Shown: positions 23,214-31,601 of the stretch, one piece after another
Numbering within the stretch: position 1 is the first letter of the stretch
Layout of the letters: every line of letters starts with the position of its first letter
Origin: a virus
DNA length: 38,876 nucleotides
IMG/VR virus record: IMGVR_UViG_3300023198_001644
Span: 1-38,876 of that record
Strand: one strand, 5' to 3'
Program-made: the position numbers and the translations under genes
Notes under the pieces: generated by a model
Told to the model about the DNA's origin: nothing
The model's input: only the letters and a program-made list of their open reading frames with translations
The model's database searches: none

Positions 23214-24969
23214 CGTCCGGTACCGTCGTATCCATATCCGCGTCCGTTGTTTCTAACAGCGCTCTGTTCTTCTCTACTTCCAATTCGAAATCCCCGCCGA
23301 TTCTCTTCTGAACTTCTAATAACGCGTCGACGACGGCTTTCAACGCCGTAACCTGTTGACCGGGTTCCGAAGCGTCGGCTTGATTCTTGACGGCTTCAGC
23401 CATCGTCAAACTGAACGGAACATCCGACGGGAATTCGCCCGAAATCGGAGGAAGTTCTTTACTCAGGATGTCCTCAAGGATTTCCCTTGCGATGTCCGGC
23501 GTCATACCGCCGGTCTTTTCGGCGCCGCCCAATATCCTTACGAGTTGTTGATTGTCGGTCGTGTTCGGGCTATTGCTCTTGTAACAGTGATAGATCATCC
23601 CCATTTCCGGAAAGAGGATGCGATTCATAAAATCGTCCCAATTCAAACGTTCCGGTGCGAAGACTTGTTCATCGGCGAGAACGCGACTTGCTTCCGCCGT
23701 TGTGCGGGTGTAATCGTCCGCCTTGCCTACGAAGATTGGAGGCAGGCGCCAAACACGCCGAATCCGATCTTGATTTTTAGCACTGTACTCTTGAAACAAC
23801 GCGTCTTTATGTTGCTGTTCCGTAAGCGGTTTGATTTCAACCTTGACGTTGGAACCGCTTTCTTCGCCCTCCATCAACTCTTCTGCTTCTATTAAAAGGA
23901 ATTTGCTGTAATTATCACTTCCCTGAATTTGAGATTCGACGAAATCGTTGATACGGTCAACCGAGCCTTGCGTGAGTTGTCCGTTGCTCACCATGATCGC
24001 CATCGAAGGGATATTGTTATTTTTGAACGTCGTGTAGTTGATTTCCTCTGCCGCCCTGTCGCCGAATATCGAAAGGAGATTGCCGATGTATCTAGGAAGT
24101 CCGTACGGCGTGCGCGGTGAATAAATAGAAAGATGTACGACTTCGTTCGCCTTGCCCTCTTGTGGATGGCTCTTTTTCACGCGGCCGCCGGTCTTCACGT
24201 CATAATCTCTCGGGTCGCCAAATTCCTTGAACCAACTCATCTTGTAGCCGCCGACTGTCGAAAGACTTCGATTGTAGACAACTTTGCTCTGTACAAATTT
24301 CCGAAAACGCCGATGTTCTTTTATGGTTTTCGCCTTGACGCTGCCGTCCAGTTGTAGTTCGAGTATTTTCCTATCAACCAGTTGGTAATTATCGTCCAAT
24401 CGTCCGAGTCTAATCTGGTAACTCGGGAGATGTACGAATGATTGTATCTCCCCGGTTTCGTCTCTTATGATTTCGAAATACGCATTTCCGGTTGTCTCTT
24501 TATCAGCTCTCAACTTCTTTCTGAACTCCACGAAACTTTCACGCGTACAATATTGAAAGAAATTCGTGAGTTTGACATTCTCCTTTCGGACCGCCAACTT
24601 CACATCGTCCGGCGCTTCTTTCCCGTCGACCTGTTTCTTTATCCTGGAGACAAATCTATGGCCGAAGCCGTCTATGTTGACTTTCATCGTGTCGACACAT
24701 TGCGTCATTTCGCCGCTGTGTTCCGGAAGCATCGCGAGAGTTAACATGTCGAAAGGCGGTTCTATGACGTCGCCGGCGGCAGCGAGCGTATGAAATGGGT
24801 CTTGCGGAATACTTTGTGACTTTCCGGGTTTCCCGCTTTTTTGTACGGAAAAAACGCGCGCGTTCATTTTCCTCATAGTCTTTTGGTTTTCGTTTGAATG
24901 GCGCACGTTCGCCGCTTTCTCAATCGAAACCACTTTATCATCTTTCTTTTTCGCTTCCTTACGGGGCAT
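23206..24969 (-). CDS. Portal protein (PBSX family)
   Basis: 587 residues. After a Lys-rich lead it has the portal pattern DPFHTLAAAGDVIEPPFDML, LPEHSGEMTQCVDTMKVNI and DGFGHRFVSR, a stem/wing region and the motif IYSPRTPYGLPRYIG, seen in many PBSX/SPP1-like portals. The core FLLIEAEELMEGEESGSNVK then FQEYSAKNQDRIRRVWRLPP is also typical. It ends acidic. It forms the dodecameric DNA gate. ATG 24969 lies six bases after GGAGG; ATG 24972 is an alternative. Confidence 0.88.
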   Translation of the reverse strand: MPRKEAKKKDDKVVSIEKAANVRHSNENQKTMRKMNARVFSVQKSGKPGKSQSIPQDPFHTLAAAGDVIEPPFDMLTLAMLPEHSGEMTQCVDTMKVNIDGFGHRFVSRIKKQVDGKEAPDDVKLAVRKENVKLTNFFQYCTRESFVEFRKKLRADKETTGNAYFEIIRDETGEIQSFVHLPSYQIRLGRLDDNYQLVDRKILELQLDGSVKAKTIKEHRRFRKFVQSKVVYNRSLSTVGGYKMSWFKEFGDPRDYDVKTGGRVKKSHPQEGKANEVVHLSIYSPRTPYGLPRYIGNLLSIFGDRAAEEINYTTFKNNNIPSMAIMVSNGQLTQGSVDRINDFVESQIQGSDNYSKFLLIEAEELMEGEESGSNVKVEIKPLTEQQHKDALFQEYSAKNQDRIRRVWRLPPIFVGKADDYTRTTAEASRVLADEQVFAPERLNWDDFMNRILFPEMGMIYHCYKSNSPNTTDNQQLVRILGGAEKTGGMTPDIAREILEDILSKELPPISGEFPSDVPFSLTMAEAVKNQADASEPGQQVTALKAVVDALLEVQKRIGGDFELEVEKNRALLETTDADMDTTVPDDV

Positions 24970-24984
24970 CATCTACCTCCTGGC

Positions 24985-26442
24985 CTATAACAATCCCGGT
25001 TCTTTTCGTCTGGACCGGCGCTTCTTTAGTTTACTCGCTCTCACCGCTAAATCAAGAGCGTCGAACAAATCCTTGTATCGATAGTTCGGAAACAAAACAA
25101 GTTGTTCGATGAATAAATGTATATTCCCCCCCTTTTTGAAAAACATCTTACCGTCTTCGAAAAGAGGAGACAACTTCCACGCCCTTGTTATTTTGTCCTT
25201 ATCTTGGTTGATAGGCTTTAACCTTATGTCGGAATCGTACGAATCTTTGAGATGCTGATATTGAGCTTTCTGATACGCATTCGTTTCTATACAACAGCGA
25301 ATAGGCTTCCACCGTTCGTAGAATTCAACAATCGATTTTGTTTGGTCTCCAAATCGCGCTTGCTTTTCGAGAAAATCAAGAACATACCGATTTTTGCTAC
25401 TATCCATTCCGATAACACAGATTGCGAATTTGTCGCCGGTCTCCTTTTCCGTAATAGCCAAATCTACGCCCATGAAAATCTGTAAACCTGACGGCATATT
25501 GTCACGGTCTATCACCTGACAATGGTCAAATTGGAATATCTCGCCTTCCATCGCCTTCGTGTCGCATTGGTATTGCGCGTTGAAGATGATGATGCCGGAT
25601 TTCTTCTTCTTCTTCAAGAACCATTCCGGCGTGTATTTTTCAGGCCACGGACTTCTTCCCTTTTCATCCAACGCCGCGATGATATGGTGGTCATTTTCTA
25701 ATTCATTAGCGATAAGATGACCATACAAATCATCGTAATGGTAGCGGGTTCCCAGCCTGTGGTGCTCGCCGCGATGTTCCATTTCGTCCGGCGGTTCCAA
25801 GGTCGGATCTAACGTCTGATAGTACCATGTTCTTATCTTGTCTCGCTGGTGTTGCGTACGGGAGTTGTCTTCGTCTACAAGGTCATCGCTTATGATGATA
25901 TCGTAGTGTTTGCCGACAACCTGGGAGAGAACGCCCGTAGTGGTGACGCTCGCTTCTTTCGCCTTCAGCGTTCTCGGCAACACCTCGATTTCGCTATTGT
26001 CCCATTTTTTTACCAAGCGCGGATCGTAATACGGTCCGAAAATCTCCGTCAACAATTCATTGTCCTCGAACTGCGCTTTGATTTCCTTCAAGAACGCTTC
26101 GGCCGCGCTCGATGTTTTGGAGACGATGAGAATCCTCAAATTAGGATTCTTCAGAAGGTAATGTATAGTCTTGGTTATCGTACAAACGGTGGATTTCCCG
26201 GCGCCGCGAAATGCTAACTGTAAGCTGTCGGGGTGTACGAACTGATATTTCATCATGGATAAATGGAACGGTTGTGCTTGGTACCCTAGCACTTCCGTAG
26301 CCAATATATCAATTCGATTATTCTTTAAGACTTGGCGCTTAATCCATTCATTTCTGATTTTATTGCAATGGTCAAGCGCATGCGTAAGTTCGCTACGTTC
26401 CGCCTTGTCTAGGTTCTTGGTAATCGGTACGACAGACCCCAT
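24985..26442 (-). CDS. terL: Terminase large subunit
   Basis: 485 residues. Walker A is FRGAGKST (K83). Walker B is YDIIISDDLVDED with D186 and D187. The coupling/arginine-rich segment follows. The C-terminal RNase-H-like nuclease opens with FMGVDLAITEKETGDKFA (D327) and continues with CIETNAYQ and a C-terminal DALDLAVR motif. It packages and cuts phage DNA with the portal. It precedes the portal by 15 bases. The start at ATG 26442 has no strong ribosome site, but upstream frame closes nearby. Confidence 0.95.
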   Translation of the reverse strand: MGSVVPITKNLDKAERSELTHALDHCNKIRNEWIKRQVLKNNRIDILATEVLGYQAQPFHLSMMKYQFVHPDSLQLAFRGAGKSTVCTITKTIHYLLKNPNLRILIVSKTSSAAEAFLKEIKAQFEDNELLTEIFGPYYDPRLVKKWDNSEIEVLPRTLKAKEASVTTTGVLSQVVGKHYDIIISDDLVDEDNSRTQHQRDKIRTWYYQTLDPTLEPPDEMEHRGEHHRLGTRYHYDDLYGHLIANELENDHHIIAALDEKGRSPWPEKYTPEWFLKKKKKSGIIIFNAQYQCDTKAMEGEIFQFDHCQVIDRDNMPSGLQIFMGVDLAITEKETGDKFAICVIGMDSSKNRYVLDFLEKQARFGDQTKSIVEFYERWKPIRCCIETNAYQKAQYQHLKDSYDSDIRLKPINQDKDKITRAWKLSPLFEDGKMFFKKGGNIHLFIEQLVLFPNYRYKDLFDALDLAVRASKLKKRRSRRKEPGLL

Positions 26443-26453
26443 GCGCCGTACCG

Positions 26454-26837
26454 TTAAGAGAATTGGTGGCGCTCGAAACCTGATACTAATACATCGACGT
26501 TGCCGGCCGCTATCGCGGCCACTTGGACGAAGAAAATTCGACCCCTTGGTTCGATGGTGAATTCGTAAGGCGTATCAACACCGACACCGGCTTTAGCAAT
26601 TGGCGTGTGTTCTTGGATGAAAGCGCCGTTTCCGGAATTCACCGCTTCGCTCCACCACCAAACTGCAACATCGGGATTAGCACCACTTTTCGGCGCGACT
26701 TGGATGTGAGCGTAATTATACATATACGCATTACATCCATGTTTCTTTATCACGTTTGCCATAACATCTGCGGCCGTTACACCTTCGCGATGAAGGGCAT
26801 ATTCGGGCGCTGAATGTGGCGATGATTGCCCCGACAT
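26454..26837 (-). CDS. Small beta-rich protein upstream of terL
   Basis: 127 residues. CACAGGAGGAACC precedes ATG 26837. Beta-rich with VAVWWWSEAVNSGNGAFIQE and TPYEFTIEPRGRIFFVQVAA, a pattern reminiscent of small virion domains. It lies directly upstream of terL and downstream of another small virion-like protein. Not recognised. It may be a decoration protein, not a small terminase, since no DNA-binding helix is seen. Confidence 0.55.
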   Translation of the reverse strand: MSGQSSPHSAPEYALHREGVTAADVMANVIKKHGCNAYMYNYAHIQVAPKSGANPDVAVWWWSEAVNSGNGAFIQEHTPIAKAGVGVDTPYEFTIEPRGRIFFVQVAAIAAGNVDVLVSGFERHQFS

Positions 26838-26852
26838 GGTTCCTCCTGTGGA

Positions 26853-27152
26853 CTATTCGTGAGCCGTCCAGAGGATGGTTTCGTCGGCCACATTCAAATC
26901 GGTGTCGGCGCCGACCGTGAAGCCGTCGGAAAGCGGCGTGATTCCGTTCGCCGAAAGATAACTGGACGTTCCGGCCGCGACTTGTTTGTGGCCTTCGGCG
27001 TCTGCCATCTTGTCCGTCCACGTCAACTTGTCGTGGCTGTCCTTGTTGATGAGTTCGACTTTGCTGGGTCGGAAGCCGACTGTCCGAACGTTTAGCGCAG
27101 AACCCGTTCCGAGCACCGAACCGTTTTTGATTCTCGTTCCGCCTGATGCCAT
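26853..27152 (-). CDS. Small virion-like protein
   Basis: 99 residues with GGAGGTGAAAA before ATG 27152. The sequence FRPSKVELINKDSHDKLTWT, KMADAEGHKQVA, YLSANGITPLSDGFTVG and DLNVADETILWTAHE has the compact beta pattern of small phage decoration or joining proteins. It is transcribed before terL. No named family supported. A structural role is the best guess. Confidence 0.55.
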   Translation of the reverse strand: MASGGTRIKNGSVLGTGSALNVRTVGFRPSKVELINKDSHDKLTWTDKMADAEGHKQVAAGTSSYLSANGITPLSDGFTVGADTDLNVADETILWTAHE

Positions 27153-27284
27153 TTTTCACCTCCATAAATGTGATTAGCCCTTGACGGTCAGCGCCTCATG
27201 GCGTTTTGCGCTTCCCTGTGTTTCCACTGGGGCCGTGGTTACAAGAATAGTTTAATCTCGTTTGGGATTTTAATCTAGTTTTGA

Positions 27285-27638
27285 TTAGTGAAGCTCGTCT
27301 TTGTTCGGATGGTGACAAGCGATATGTACGGGAAGCGGCGGAACTGCGCTTGTGAATTCTTCGCCGAACTTTTCGCTCATGGTACTACATACTATATCCA
27401 AAGTATTAATCAGGTTTATGAATCGCATTACGAGGTGTTTGTATTGCACGTCGAAGTATTTCACCTCAATCGCGGCATAGCGAATTTGCGCATACATCGC
27501 GTTCGCTTCGGGGCTTCTTTCGATAAGGTTGCCGACCGACTCTGTGTTTTCCAGAGTCGCTTTTGCCCAAGCCGCAAATATTTCCAACAAGGCAGCTATA
27601 TCGGGATTCTCTATTTTCTCGTTCATTACTTCATTCAT
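27285..27638 (-). CDS. Hypothetical helical protein
   Basis: 117 residues with AAGGAAGAAA before ATG 27638. Mostly helical and hydrophobic-acidic; the middle (ANAMYAQIRYAAIEVKYFDV then QYKHLVMRFINLIN) could form a helical bundle. Not recognised. It is the last gene of the early-type cluster before the packaging genes. A 131-base gap follows, with no clear terminator. Confidence 0.6.
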   Translation of the reverse strand: MNEVMNEKIENPDIAALLEIFAAWAKATLENTESVGNLIERSPEANAMYAQIRYAAIEVKYFDVQYKHLVMRFINLINTLDIVCSTMSEKFGEEFTSAVPPLPVHIACHHPNKDELH

Positions 27639-27646
27639 TTTCTTCC

Positions 27647-27868
27647 TTAAAGGCTTCGCGCAAACTCCGTCTTCTTCCTTATCGCTTCTTCCGTTTCTTC
27701 TTCGCTATCATACTCGCCTTGTCGAAACAGCACTTCACATTTTCCGTTCACGAACACGCACGCTTCTATCGTCCAATAACCGTCGCGTTTCACCGGACGC
27801 ATATGAAACGCCCCATACGAATTTGGGTCTTTATCCTTCGCGCATCCCAATTTAGAATGTTTCTTCAC
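27647..27868 (-). CDS. Hypothetical 73-residue protein
   Basis: GTG start at 27868, overlapping the preceding small gene. A short beta-rich protein: YWTIEACVFVNGKCEVLFRQ followed by EEETEEAIRKKTEF. No family is recognised. It is in a tightly packed cluster of small genes, with nine bases to the next gene. Confidence 0.5.
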   Translation of the reverse strand: MKKHSKLGCAKDKDPNSYGAFHMRPVKRDGYWTIEACVFVNGKCEVLFRQGEYDSEEETEEAIRKKTEFARSL

Positions 27869-28022
27869 CGGTAATTTCCAACATCCTTTCCAAGAGCTTC
27901 ATCAGCTCTTTCGAGAGCCAACCGACTTGAGCAAACGTTCTTGACGACGCTCTATACAACAGAGCATGGTGTGGTTCCAAATTACGTTCTCCCAGCTTTT
28001 CCAACATCTCACGTGTTTCCAT
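27852..28022 (-). CDS. Small 56-residue helical protein
   Basis: ATG at 28022 opens 56 codons to TAA at 27854..27852. The sequence is METREMLEKLGERNLEPHH and so on, with a helix VGWLSKELMKLLERMLEI. It overlaps the end of the upstream gene by 14 bases and the start of the downstream gene by 17, filling the only gap in the operon. This coupling and its protein-like composition support a real gene. Function unknown. Confidence 0.6.
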   Translation of the reverse strand: METREMLEKLGERNLEPHHALLYRASSRTFAQVGWLSKELMKLLERMLEITGEETF

Positions 28023-28383
28023 TCGCTCGTTTCGCCTTCCATTTGTCGCTCTTGAAAAGAGCGCTTTGATCTTCCGGTTTCCTTTGGTATTCTTTCCCCT
28101 CCGAAACTACGGAACGGAACATCGCTACATACTCCCTTATCGTCTTGTCGTCAAGCTTTCTTTTTTCAGCTTTCGATTTTTCCACGTCCTCAGCAAGAAT
28201 AGCGAATTGTCTCGTCCAACTCCCGGCTGTTTCCAAACCATATATCGAGGCTATCATCCCGGCGACGCGCATGAAACGAATCCGTATCTCATTGGCCGCT
28301 TCGACACTTTCGCTTTTAGAAAGTATAGGGGCCCAAAAACTAGCATAGTTGCGTTCGAAATATTTATAACTATCATCCATCAT
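28009..28383 (-). CDS. Hypothetical 124-residue protein
   Basis: The ATG overlaps the stop of the upstream gene. Aromatic N-terminus (MMDDSYKYFERNYASFW), a helical body with RIRFMRVAGMIASIYGLETA, and a Lys-rich C-terminus. No family recognised. One of a run of overlapping small genes that probably form one early transcript. Confidence 0.55.
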   Translation of the reverse strand: MMDDSYKYFERNYASFWAPILSKSESVEAANEIRIRFMRVAGMIASIYGLETAGSWTRQFAILAEDVEKSKAEKRKLDDKTIREYVAMFRSVVSEGKEYQRKPEDQSALFKSDKWKAKRANGNT

Positions 28384-28637
28384 ATCTTCCCGACTAGCTT
28401 CCTAATTTCGTAAGCATACAACCGTATTCTCATCGCCATCGCATCTCGATCGGCGTGGATGTAACACGCGGTCATCCCGGGCAACTTCTTGTTCGTACAT
28501 CTCCCTAGGGACGAACCGCCAAATTTGATGCTTGGATGGGTACACACTCGATGGATATAAGTACATCGTTCTTCGTCGTCATCGTCCGGGCCTACCTCGA
28601 ACCGAAACACCCCAGGGTCTTTATATTTGATCTCCAT
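28380..28637 (-). CDS. Cys/His-rich hypothetical protein
   Basis: 85 residues, GAGGTACGGA before ATG 28637. Acidic N-terminal half (FEVGPDDDDEERC), then CTHPSIKFGGSSLGRCTNKK and LPGMTACYIHADRD, where spaced Cys and His could bind zinc. Ends with a helix AYEIRKLVGKI. Not recognised. Confidence 0.55.
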   Translation of the reverse strand: MEIKYKDPGVFRFEVGPDDDDEERCTYIHRVCTHPSIKFGGSSLGRCTNKKLPGMTACYIHADRDAMAMRIRLYAYEIRKLVGKI

Positions 28638-28683
28638 TCCGTACCTCGTATTTATTTACTCGAATCTGACCGGCGCCGATGAC

Positions 28684-28896
28684 TCAATCGACGTCCGCGT
28701 ACTCCATCGCTACGCTGATCAGATTGTCGTAATTTCCTGTTTTTGACCGCTTCTTGTACTCTTCTATCACGGTACTGGGAACCTTCGCCTTACGCAACGC
28801 CCTCGCGACCCTAGACACAACCGAATACGCGTTGGCGTCTTTTCCTATCAACTTCACCTTCGGTTTGCGTACTTCAGCCCCCGGCACTAGATCCAT
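28684..28896 (-). CDS. Small conserved phage protein (LIGKDANAYSVVSRV type)
   Basis: 70 residues. VKLIGKDANAYSVVSRVARA then LRKAKVPSTVIEEYKKRS and GNYDNLISVAMEYADVD follow a pattern widespread in phages and plasmids ('LiGkDgNAf.i...v..alrkag...ee....sgdYd.ll'). Its function is unknown in general. The ATG overlaps the previous gene by 23 bases. The pattern match is from memory of the family, and no domain name is claimed. Confidence 0.65.
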   Translation of the reverse strand: MDLVPGAEVRKPKVKLIGKDANAYSVVSRVARALRKAKVPSTVIEEYKKRSKTGNYDNLISVAMEYADVD

Positions 28897-29137
28897 CTTC
28901 CAATCCTTGTTTGTAATACGCCGCGTTGACGGCGTCGACGGTTCCGCCGCACTTCTTACAGCGTTCCTTCCTCATCGGTCCCGTTCCGTAAGGCTCGAAA
29001 TCGTGAGGACGTTTGCATTCGGCCAACGTCTTATGGTTAGCTTGTGCGGCTTTCCAAAGTTGGCCAACCATTTCCCTGTCGACGCCGGTCGCTTTCGACA
29101 ACATCCCGAGCGGATCATCTATGATTTTATCGGACAT
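28874..29137 (-). CDS. Small protein with C-terminal CxxC
   Basis: 87 residues starting at ATG 29137, which has AAAGGAAAGGCGA before it; the longer reading from 29170 lies in the upstream gene. The core MVGQLWKAAQANHKTLAECK, then HDFEPYGTGPMRKERCKKCG, suggests a half zinc ribbon. Not recognised. Part of the small-gene cluster downstream of the ligase. Confidence 0.6.
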   Translation of the reverse strand: MSDKIIDDPLGMLSKATGVDREMVGQLWKAAQANHKTLAECKRPHDFEPYGTGPMRKERCKKCGGTVDAVNAAYYKQGLEDGSSAGG

Positions 29138-29289
29138 TCGCCTTTCCTTTCGCTCGCCGGACACGAGCATTCGTCATTTTTGAAATAACACTTTACGCAC
29201 CGAATACAACTTTCGCCATCCCATTCGTCTTCTTCGCCGCATACGGGACACGCTACACTTCTTTCATCACAAAAACCGTAAAGTCGCAT
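29119..29289 (-). CDS. Cys-rich zinc-ribbon micro-protein
   Basis: 56 residues from ATG 29289, which shares its A with the ligase stop (TGATG). Nine Cys appear in 56 residues, including CPVCGEEDEW, CIRCVKC and CSCP, so one or two zinc sites are likely. The longer reading from 29322 lies inside the ligase. Co-translated with the ligase. Function unknown. Confidence 0.65.
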   Translation of the reverse strand: MRLYGFCDERSVACPVCGEEDEWDGESCIRCVKCYFKNDECSCPASERKGECPIKS

Positions 29290-30215
29290 CACATATCCTT
29301 CGGGTCTCGAAACCCCAACCATATCGGTATTCGAGGAAGTTCCTTAACGCCGTGCGGTTGGTATTTGTACTTGAAAATTTTCCCCATATAGTCTTGTTGG
29401 TTGTCCCATATTTCTTGTCGAAGTTCCATTGTAAGCCCTTGGCCACTTCCGCATTTGAATTCCACGCCGGAATGTACGTCGCGCGCCAAGAACTTCCCGA
29501 GTCTTCCAGCGAGAACTTTTCCGGCTTTCTTACCGGAACGCTTCGCTTGTCCGAACTCATTTTTCTCAAGCGTATTTTGGTTGCTGAGTTGCTCCTCCAT
29601 CCCGATGACTTCTGCTTCCGAATCGAGGAAAATCTTGAGCTTCAACAAGTACCGTTCCTTCCACGTTGAGCGGCCGCACTTGTACGGGCTCTCCGGCGTG
29701 CGTAGGATGACGCCCTCGAATCCGTCGGCCAATACCCTGCGTTCGTATGCGCGCAGTTCTTCGGCCGATTCTATCACTTTAAAGGGGAGTATTTTGATGA
29801 TTCCGTTAACCTCAGGCGCTGTCTGACGGTACCAAGCCATCATTCGCTCTAACCGTTCTACGTATGGCGTTTCGAGATTTCCATCCGGAACGTAATCGAA
29901 CATCTGGAAAGTGAACTCGGGTTCCCCGTTGTGCGACATGACGTCGGAAGTTACCTTCTGGAAGCTATTCGATGAGAAAAGCTCCCCATCGGCGCCGACG
30001 GGAAGACACCCCTCCAGCGTTGTCCTGATATGGTGGTTCGGTATCGGCTTGAATGAACGGGAAAGAATTCGGCCATCGGGATTCAGACACCGGATTCCGT
30101 CCACTTTCGGAGTCGCTATCATCGGCCAATCGAGCGCTTCCAAATCGGGTTCGTAATTCATCCCTTTCGGATTCTTGCTCTTCACTTCAGTAGCCAACAT
30201 CGGTTTCGTTATCAT
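29289..30215 (-). CDS. ATP-dependent DNA ligase
   Basis: 308 residues from ATG 30215, which has AGGAGACGAAA before it and overlaps the upstream stop (ATGA); an earlier ATG at 30245 is inside that gene. Motif I is KVDGIR with the adenylated K37. Motif III is GADGELF (E78), motif IIIa FTFQMFDYV, motif IV DGFEGVILR (E167) and motif V LLKLKIF (K192/K194). A C-terminal OB fold follows, with GRLGKFLARD. It seals nicks in DNA replication and repair. The size fits small phage ligases such as T7 (359) or shorter viral forms. Confidence 0.95.
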   Translation of the reverse strand: MITKPMLATEVKSKNPKGMNYEPDLEALDWPMIATPKVDGIRCLNPDGRILSRSFKPIPNHHIRTTLEGCLPVGADGELFSSNSFQKVTSDVMSHNGEPEFTFQMFDYVPDGNLETPYVERLERMMAWYRQTAPEVNGIIKILPFKVIESAEELRAYERRVLADGFEGVILRTPESPYKCGRSTWKERYLLKLKIFLDSEAEVIGMEEQLSNQNTLEKNEFGQAKRSGKKAGKVLAGRLGKFLARDVHSGVEFKCGSGQGLTMELRQEIWDNQQDYMGKIFKYKYQPHGVKELPRIPIWLGFRDPKDM

Positions 30216-30478
30216 TTTCGTCTCCTCTGCCTGTTTCTGCGGCAATTCGCTGCTTTGCGTCTTTCGTCGACGTCGTTGAGAAATTCCCCTGCGTCGTATG
30301 CCGCCTCTTTCACCTTCTTATCGACTCGGGCGGAATCCGCTTTGCGGCTAATTTTCACACCGAGCGCTTGAAGAGCTTCTATCTTTTGTATCCTCGTTGC
30401 GTCGATAGCCATCGCCCGTTCGAGCGCCAGAATCTTCAATGTCTTTTCGTTCCTTTTCGCCTTGTGTCTTCGAGCCAT
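30212..30478 (-). CDS. Small basic protein
   Basis: 88 residues with GGAGAACGAAATAA before ATG 30478 (TAAATG with the receiver gene). Rich in Lys/Arg at both ends (MARRHKAKRNEK; RRKAANCRRNRQRRRK), with a helical middle IDATRIQKIEALQALGVKIS. It could bind nucleic acid. Co-transcribed with the receiver and the ligase. No family recognised. Confidence 0.55.
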   Translation of the reverse strand: MARRHKAKRNEKTLKILALERAMAIDATRIQKIEALQALGVKISRKADSARVDKKVKEAAYDAGEFLNDVDERRKAANCRRNRQRRRK

Positions 30479-30847
30479 TTATTTCGTTCTCCCTTTCGCG
30501 CACGCTTCCATGAGCGCTTTGCAAATATCCTCCGTGTCTACGGGTTTACTCAATACTTGAACGCCCGGACACGTTACGCCGATAGTTCCTGTTTGCACTA
30601 CCACCGGCAAATCGGTCGATTGGACTACGCGGTATCCGCTGCCTTCGCTCGGGCAATCCCAATCGGTCAACACTGCGTCGAAACCTCCGGACTTTATCGC
30701 CTCGACTCCTTCATCGGCGGAAAACGCCAACGTAACGCTTTTCCATTTCCGTCGCAACGTTCTTTTCAGCATCCTTGCGACGCATTCTTCGTCGTCCACA
30801 ACGAGCAAATTAAGCTCAGCGCTATTCACTTTCGTCTCGTCAAACAT
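30479..30847 (-). CDS. Stand-alone response-regulator receiver (REC) domain protein
   Basis: 122 residues, a complete REC fold without any output domain. The acidic pair is D18/D19 (LLVVDDEE), the phospho-acceptor is D62 in AVLTDWDCP, the switch Thr is T86 in VVVQTGT, and the Lys is K101 in VLSKP. All key residues of the CheY/Spo0F fold are present, so it could be phosphorylated by a host histidine kinase. It is preceded by GGGGAGAGAAG. The phage gene cluster makes it a likely modulator of host two-component signalling; this is inference. Confidence 0.85.
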   Translation of the reverse strand: MFDETKVNSAELNLLVVDDEECVARMLKRTLRRKWKSVTLAFSADEGVEAIKSGGFDAVLTDWDCPSEGSGYRVVQSTDLPVVVQTGTIGVTCPGVQVLSKPVDTEDICKALMEACAKGRTK

Positions 30848-30869
30848 CTTCTCTCCCCTTCCCCTTATC

Positions 30870-31049
30870 TTAGCTGATAGTTTCGGGCGCGGTGATTACG
30901 GTTGCCTGAGGATTTGAAATCGGCGGCGGCGCATAGCTGCTTAAAGAAGTCGCTTTGGTGTAGACCGGTTCCCCGAAGAATGTCCCGCGCAACACCATCG
31001 GGACGCCATTCATATATTTGATTTTCTCGAAATTTGTTTCGGTATTCAT
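30870..31049 (-). CDS. Small 59-residue leader-position protein
   Basis: ATG at 31049 directly follows promoter module A and its GGGGAGAACGAAA ribosome site. It opens 59 codons to TAA (30872..30870), with an aromatic N-terminal half (YMNGVPMVLRGTFFGEPVY) and a Ser/Pro-rich C-terminus. The position right after a repeated promoter and before the receiver gene argues for a real gene. No family recognised. Confidence 0.65.
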   Translation of the reverse strand: MNTETNFEKIKYMNGVPMVLRGTFFGEPVYTKATSLSSYAPPPISNPQATVITAPETIS

Positions 31050-31156
31050 TTTCGTTCTCCCCTTCGAAGGGCGCCTATTCCCTTCGTCTATATTATAAGT
31101 ATAAGGCTTGTCGAATGTAAGTAAAGGAGAAAATCATACTAAGTACAATATTTTTT
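31050..31156 (-). promoter_or_regulatory. Promoter/leader module A
   Basis: One of four copies of a conserved module. -35 TTTACT at 31125..31120, 16-base spacer, -10 TATACT at 31103..31098. Upstream lies the conserved ATGATTTTCTCC segment and a TTGTACTTAG box. The leader contains the hairpin CGAAGGG/CCCTTCG (31086..31080 with 31071..31065) just before GGGGAGAACGAAA. It drives the 59-residue gene and probably the receiver-ligase operon. Confidence 0.75.
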
Positions 31157-31157
31157 G

Positions 31158-31592
31158 TTATCTCACGTAAACTTCTTCCACACATACTTCTTTTATAACC
31201 ACGCTTTCGCCCGTTCCGTGCCAGCGATAATCCCGGCCGGTTACTTCGCTGACGATTTTCGACAAACGCTTTGCTACTCTAAGGGAGATAATACAACCAG
31301 AATTCACCCATGAAAGAAGCGAAACCGTAACTTTCGGCCGGTCGTTTTCGTCGAGTTCCACTAGGCACCCGATGTGCTTGAATTCTTTACAAATATCGTC
31401 CATGGATTTCGAAACAGCTACGATTTCTTTGCTCCCAAAATCTCCGAATACATCGTCAGCGACGTCAAGCGGTTCCGTACCACACGCATTACATTCGAAA
31501 CGACCGTCAACGCGTCTTCCGCAACACCGACAAATTACTTTAGCCGCATCATCGTCACGTACTACGTCGCCAATTTTTTCATAAATATTCAT
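31158..31592 (-). CDS. Zinc-ribbon protein, 144 residues
   Basis: AAGGAGAAGTC precedes ATG 31592. An N-terminal zinc ribbon is clear: CRCCGRRVDGRFECNACG with two CxxC pairs. The remaining part is a mixed alpha/beta domain (FKHIGCLVELDENDRPKVTV then SLRVAKRLSKIVSEVTGRDY). No family recognised. Zinc-ribbon proteins of this size are often phage regulators. It is followed by promoter module A. Confidence 0.6.
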   Translation of the reverse strand: MNIYEKIGDVVRDDDAAKVICRCCGRRVDGRFECNACGTEPLDVADDVFGDFGSKEIVAVSKSMDDICKEFKHIGCLVELDENDRPKVTVSLLSWVNSGCIISLRVAKRLSKIVSEVTGRDYRWHGTGESVVIKEVCVEEVYVR

Positions 31593-31601
31593 GACTTCTC
31601 C

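Noticed and set aside
27153-27284. Possible terminator between early cluster and packaging genes
   Set aside because: Small stems (CGCC/GGCG; TAATC/GATTA) exist, but none has the stem-plus-U-run shape.
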